A stretch of 64,000 bases of DNA from Macropodus opercularis. Taxonomy: Eukaryota; Chordata; Actinopteri; Anabantiformes; Osphronemidae. The number at the start of each line of letters is the position of its first letter. The stretch's first letter is position 1. Location: NCBI GenBank assembly GCA_030770545.1, contig CM061109.1, positions 1 to 64,000 of the forward strand, in the 5' to 3' direction. The position numbers and the translations under genes were made by a program. Below the pieces are notes generated by a model. It saw only the letters and a list, made by a program, of their open reading frames with translations. It ran no database searches and was not told where the DNA came from. Of the stretch, positions 60,727-64,000 are shown piece by piece.

Positions 60727-61020
60727 GTTAGGGTTATCCATCCAGGGCGCTGCCCTGGGTTAGGGTTAGTGTTCCCTTTTCCCCTAGACACCGTAGAATG
60801 AGCGCTGTCTCCACTGGAAAGTGCTCAGGGGAGGGAGTGGGTTGGCGTTCAGGTCGAGCCATGCGGGCGACAGCTCGTCCCGGAGCTCCCCGGGTGCCTG
60901 TCTCGCTTCCGTTTACAGCAAGACTGAAGAAGCTGAGACACACCTCTCAACCTTGTCTGGGCAGATTGGAGTAACCTAACGGTGCCAACAACCAATCTCA
61001 ACCTCAACAAGGGGTAAGTA
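60727..61020 (+). repeat. Diverged internal copy of part of the 3298-bp unit
   Basis: Corresponds to about 7569-7853 of copy 1: GGGTTATCC, GGGCGCTGCC, CCGTAGAATGAGCGC, GGTCGAGCC, then a nearly identical TCTCAACCTTGTCTGGGCAG to AACAAGGGGTAAGTAG. Substitutions, small deletions and extra TTAGGG-type motifs near 60720-60770 separate it from the array copies. It is older than the array. Confidence 0.9.
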
Positions 61021-62427
61021 GGTCTCCTCTTGGTGATATTATTAGAAAACATTCTATAAATTTTCACTGCTATGCAGATGATACTCAGTTATATTTGTCC
61101 ATGAAACCAGAGGAAACAAACCAATTAGTCAAACTTCAAACTTGTTTAAATGATATCAAATCCTGGATGACCCATAACTTTCTACAACTGAATTCAGATA
61201 AAACTGAGGTTATTATAATTGGTGCTAAAACCACAGAGACTCATTATTGAATCAGATTGTTTCTCTGGATGACAAAACGTTAGCTTCAAGTTCTACTGTC
61301 AGGAACCTTGGTGTCATTGTTGACCAAGATCTGTCCTTTACACCATATATTAAAGAAATCTCTAGAACTGCCTACTTCCACCTGAGGAATGTTGCTAAAA
61401 TTAGGAGCATCCTCTCACAGAGTGATGCTGAAAAATTAATCCATGCATTTGTTACCTCTAGGCTTGACTACTGTAACTCGCTACTCATAGTTTGTCCCAA
61501 TAACTCTTTAAAAAGCCTCCAGTTAATTCAAAATGCTGCAGCCAGAGTCTGACTGGACTCAGGAAGAGAGATCACATTTCTCCTACATTAGCTTCTCTGT
61601 CCTGTCAAATCTAGGATAGAATTCAAAATCCTTCTCCTCACCTACAAAGCTCTTCATAATAAAGCTCCATCTGGTCTTAGACCTCATGGCTCCTTCTGCT
61701 CCAACAGAACCTTGCTTCTCAGAGCTGGTCTACTGGTGGTTCCTAGAGTTTCTACCTGTAGAACGGGAGGCAGAGCCTTTAGCTCCAAGCTCCTCTATGT
61801 GGAACCAGCTTCCAGTTCAGGTTCTAGCAGCAGACGCCCTCTCTGCTTTAAAACTAGGCTGAAACCTTCCTTTCTGACAAAGCTGATGGTTCCAGATGGT
61901 TCTGGTTCCTCTGATCCATCTCTTAGATGCTGGAACCTCCTTCATTCACTGAGCTCCTCTGGTTTTCTATCTATTCCATCCACTAACATGCCTCCATGTC
62001 CACATGTGACTAACTTTGTCTCTGTTCTCTCCTAGTTGTGTTTCTCTCTTTCTGTCTCTATTCTCATCTCCAGGTATCGTCAAATTCAGAGTTGTGTGTC
62101 TCAGTGTTCAGCTGCTAGTCCAACCATCCTGCCTGTGTTCTATTGCTGCTTGTTTTGTTGTTGTTGTTCTTTTCTCTCTTCTCTATCCCCTCACCCCAAC
62201 CGGTCAAGGCAGATGTTCTCCCACTGATCCTGGGTCTGCTGGAGGTTTCTTCTTCTATAGAGTTTCTCCACTGTTGCTAAATGTACAATTTATCTATTGG
62301 CTACAATTAAAAGCTGCTCTATGTGGGATTTGTTGGGTTTAGTTGTGTCAGGTCTTAAAACCTTACTTGTAAAGTGCCTTGAGATAAACTGATGTTGTGA
62401 ATTGGCGCCATATAAATAAAGTTGAAG
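61021..62427 (+). mobile_element. 5'-truncated L2-type LINE
   Basis: It begins within the reverse transcriptase (PLGDIIRKHSINFHC, then the catalytic YADD near 61068 and NSDKTEVIIIG). A stop follows near 61249, then another open stretch (LGVIVDQDLSF, RLDYCNSLL, QLIQNAAARV at 61247-61552). The 3' UTR ends GTGCCTTGAG..GGCGCCATATAAATAAA. This is the C-terminal RT and tail of a CR1/L2-clade element as found throughout fish genomes. The 5' break coincides with the end of the subtelomere-derived fragment. It is not mobile. Confidence 0.85.
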
Positions 62428-62523
62428 TGTACCTATGATGAAAATTACAGACCTCTGTCATCATTTTAAGTGGGAGAACTTGCACAATTGATGGCTGACT
62501 AAATACTTTTTTGCCCCATTGTA
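62428..62523. mobile_element. Solo end of a Tc1/mariner transposon
   Basis: TTTTAAGTGGGAGAACTTGC followed by ACTAAATACTTTTTTGCCCC and ATTGTA next to TA repeats is the terminal region of a common fish Tc1-like family, which targets TA. The opposite end and transposase are missing. It directly abuts the LINE tail. Confidence 0.75.
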
Positions 62524-62542
62524 TATATATATATATATATAC
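62521..62542. repeat. (AT)n microsatellite
   Basis: About ten AT dinucleotides, seemingly grown from the TA target site of the Tc1 end. Confidence 0.8.
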
Positions 62543-62594
62543 ACTGCAAACATGCACATATAGGTAAGCAGTATCAGTGTCAATGCCCAATCCA

Positions 62595-64000
62595 TCAGGT
62601 GACAAAGTCCCTGTACTTTGATGGGCGCCTAATCTGGCATCCACGAGAGGTAAACTGTACTGGAGATGGTGAGTTGGGTAGACCAAAAATCACGTGGCCA
62701 ACAGGAGAAGAGGTGGAGGGCGAAGCAGGGCATGGGCTGGGAGGCAGTAAACCTTGACAGCCCTTGCTCTGCTGAGCAGCCCTAGGCAACACAAACTGCT
62801 TTGTAGTAGTGTCAGGAACAAATGGAAGGGTAGGAGGGCGAAAAGGCAGTGCCCCTGACAGAGCAGTAACAGGAGGGACAGGTGCCCCAGATCTGCTTAC
62901 AGTGGGCACAGAGGATACCCAACTGTCAGGGGGAGTGTTTGGTAAAGCCCCTTTGTAGGCTTTTAGTCTGTTGTGGTGAAGAATCCATGTTCGTGAACGA
63001 GCGCTCCTGGGATCCATAATCTCGTAAATGATGCCAGGGTGTCCCTCTCTGTCCATCCGACGCAGGACCACAAAAGGGCCTTTCCATCTGGGAGCAAGCT
63101 TATTCATCGTTTGTGCTGGGTGGAAGACCAGTTTTTTAATGTTGTTTACTTGTAGCTGTATTTTGGCTTGCATCCTTGAAAGCATGGGACAAACATCAGG
63201 AGCGTAGCATAAGCTGCTGGTGTGGGGTAGGTCATCTCTGGGCTACAGTTCAGCGTAACATCAAGTGGTAAATTTGGTTCCCTGCCATGAACAAGGAAAA
63301 AAGGGTAAAAAACCGGTGCTTGAATGAACACTGGAGTTGTAGGCTCAGCTTGTGGCAAGTACTGATCCCATTCACCTGCAGTATGTGATGTGTACTTAGT
63401 AAGTTGGTTCTTCAGAGTCCTGTTCAATCTCTCAACCAATCTGACTGCATGATATGGGGATGTGCGTGTTTTGTTTATACCAAGCAAGGCGCACAGATGT
63501 TTAACGAGGTCTGATTCAAACTGGTGTCCTTGGTCAATATGAATAGACTCCTTATGTAGTCCTCAAAAATGTACTTTGCCACAGTGGTTGCACGTTGGTC
63601 TTTCAGTGGATAGAAGTTAACATAGCGTGTGAAATAGTCCATTATTACTAGAACATACCTGTTGCTTTGAGTGGTAACAGGTAGCACATTGATGTCTGCA
63701 GCTATGTTTTGAAAAGGTCTCTTTGCCAGGATGGGCTGCATCGGGGATCTTTCATGTGGAGTGGGAGAACCTCGGGTTTGACATGGAAAACACTGCACAA
63801 AATGTGTGAATATCCTGAGACATATATGGCCAATCGCAGGAAGGTTACTTGTGTTCGTGCCAGCTGACATTTCCTGCCTTTCAACTTCAGACCAGCAGAG
63901 CGAAAACGACTGAACACCTCTTAAAGGGTCTGTAGGTGATCTCCAAACGAGCAACTGAACACAAGGACATCGTCCAGGTAAATTAAACATTCCTTCCAAT
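62595..64000 (-). mobile_element. Decayed Ty3/Gypsy-type LTR retrotransposon, pol 3' part
   Basis: Minus strand from the window edge: the end of reverse transcriptase with a YLDD catalytic motif (about 63968-63979) and LKLKGRKCQL, then directly an integrase (zinc-binding HFVQCFPCQ, core with ITRY-like DYFTRYVNFYPLKD, then LVERLNRTLKNQLTKY), and an integrase C-terminal domain with a WKGPF motif and a PSKYRDFV end, stop at 62595. Stops, frameshifts (near 63480 and 63160) and loss of the RNase H region show it is inactive. No LTR is seen after the stop, since AT and Tc1 sequence follows. The 5' part lies outside the window. Confidence 0.88.

Overview
The window is the left end of a vertebrate chromosome, almost certainly from a percomorph teleost. 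It opens with about 7 kb of (CCCTAA)n in the orientation expected at a left chromosome end. The recognisable genes are fish-like: a three-exon LH-beta gene of teleost type, cox20, rhodopsin-like GPCRs, and an SLC22 remnant. Fish-type LINE, Tc1 and Gypsy pieces are also present. Introns, TATA boxes and CpG-rich promoters exclude a prokaryote. There are no rRNA genes, tRNA genes or CRISPR arrays that I can see.

Layout: (1) 1-7030 telomere. (2) 7021-42044 subtelomere. One copy of a 3298-bp unit abuts the telomere. It is followed by about 13 kb of nested tandem repeats: a 170-bp array, a 226-228-bp GC-rich satellite that forms a 1586-bp higher-order repeat, a 121-bp duplication and an 81-bp array. 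Five more full copies and one truncated copy of the 3298-bp unit follow head to tail, with short CCCTAA seeds at each junction. (3) 42036-42149 degenerate telomere-like sequence marks the inner edge of the array. (4) 42.1-53 kb is a birth-and-death cluster of one orphan class A GPCR family: one intact three-exon gene (49468-50764), a degenerate copy (44.5-45.2 kb), an inverted partial copy (46.2-47.2 kb), an exon fragment (47.8 kb) and a nearly complete pseudogene (51.8-52.8 kb). (5) 53118-53895 lhb on the minus strand. (6) 55311-57108 cox20, whose second coding exon is split by a 1080-bp inverted-repeat transposon with an 8-bp target-site duplication. (7) 58266-59243 a second, divergent GPCR. 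(8) 59.4-60.2 kb a minus-strand SLC22 transporter remnant. One of its exon/intron pieces (106 bp) is identical to part of the subtelomeric 3298-bp unit. (9) 60.2-64 kb a patchwork of subtelomere-derived sequence, a 5'-truncated L2-type LINE, a Tc1/mariner end and a decayed Gypsy pol on the minus strand.

There is no operon-like logic. The biological interest lies in the subtelomere architecture (units joined by telomere seeds, resembling yeast Y' arrays), its exchange with nearby genic sequence, the gonadotropin gene lying about 47 kb inside the telomere array, and the transposon insertion in an essential mitochondrial assembly gene. Exon boundaries were placed by hand from splice consensus and protein similarity recalled from general knowledge of the families. 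No search was run.
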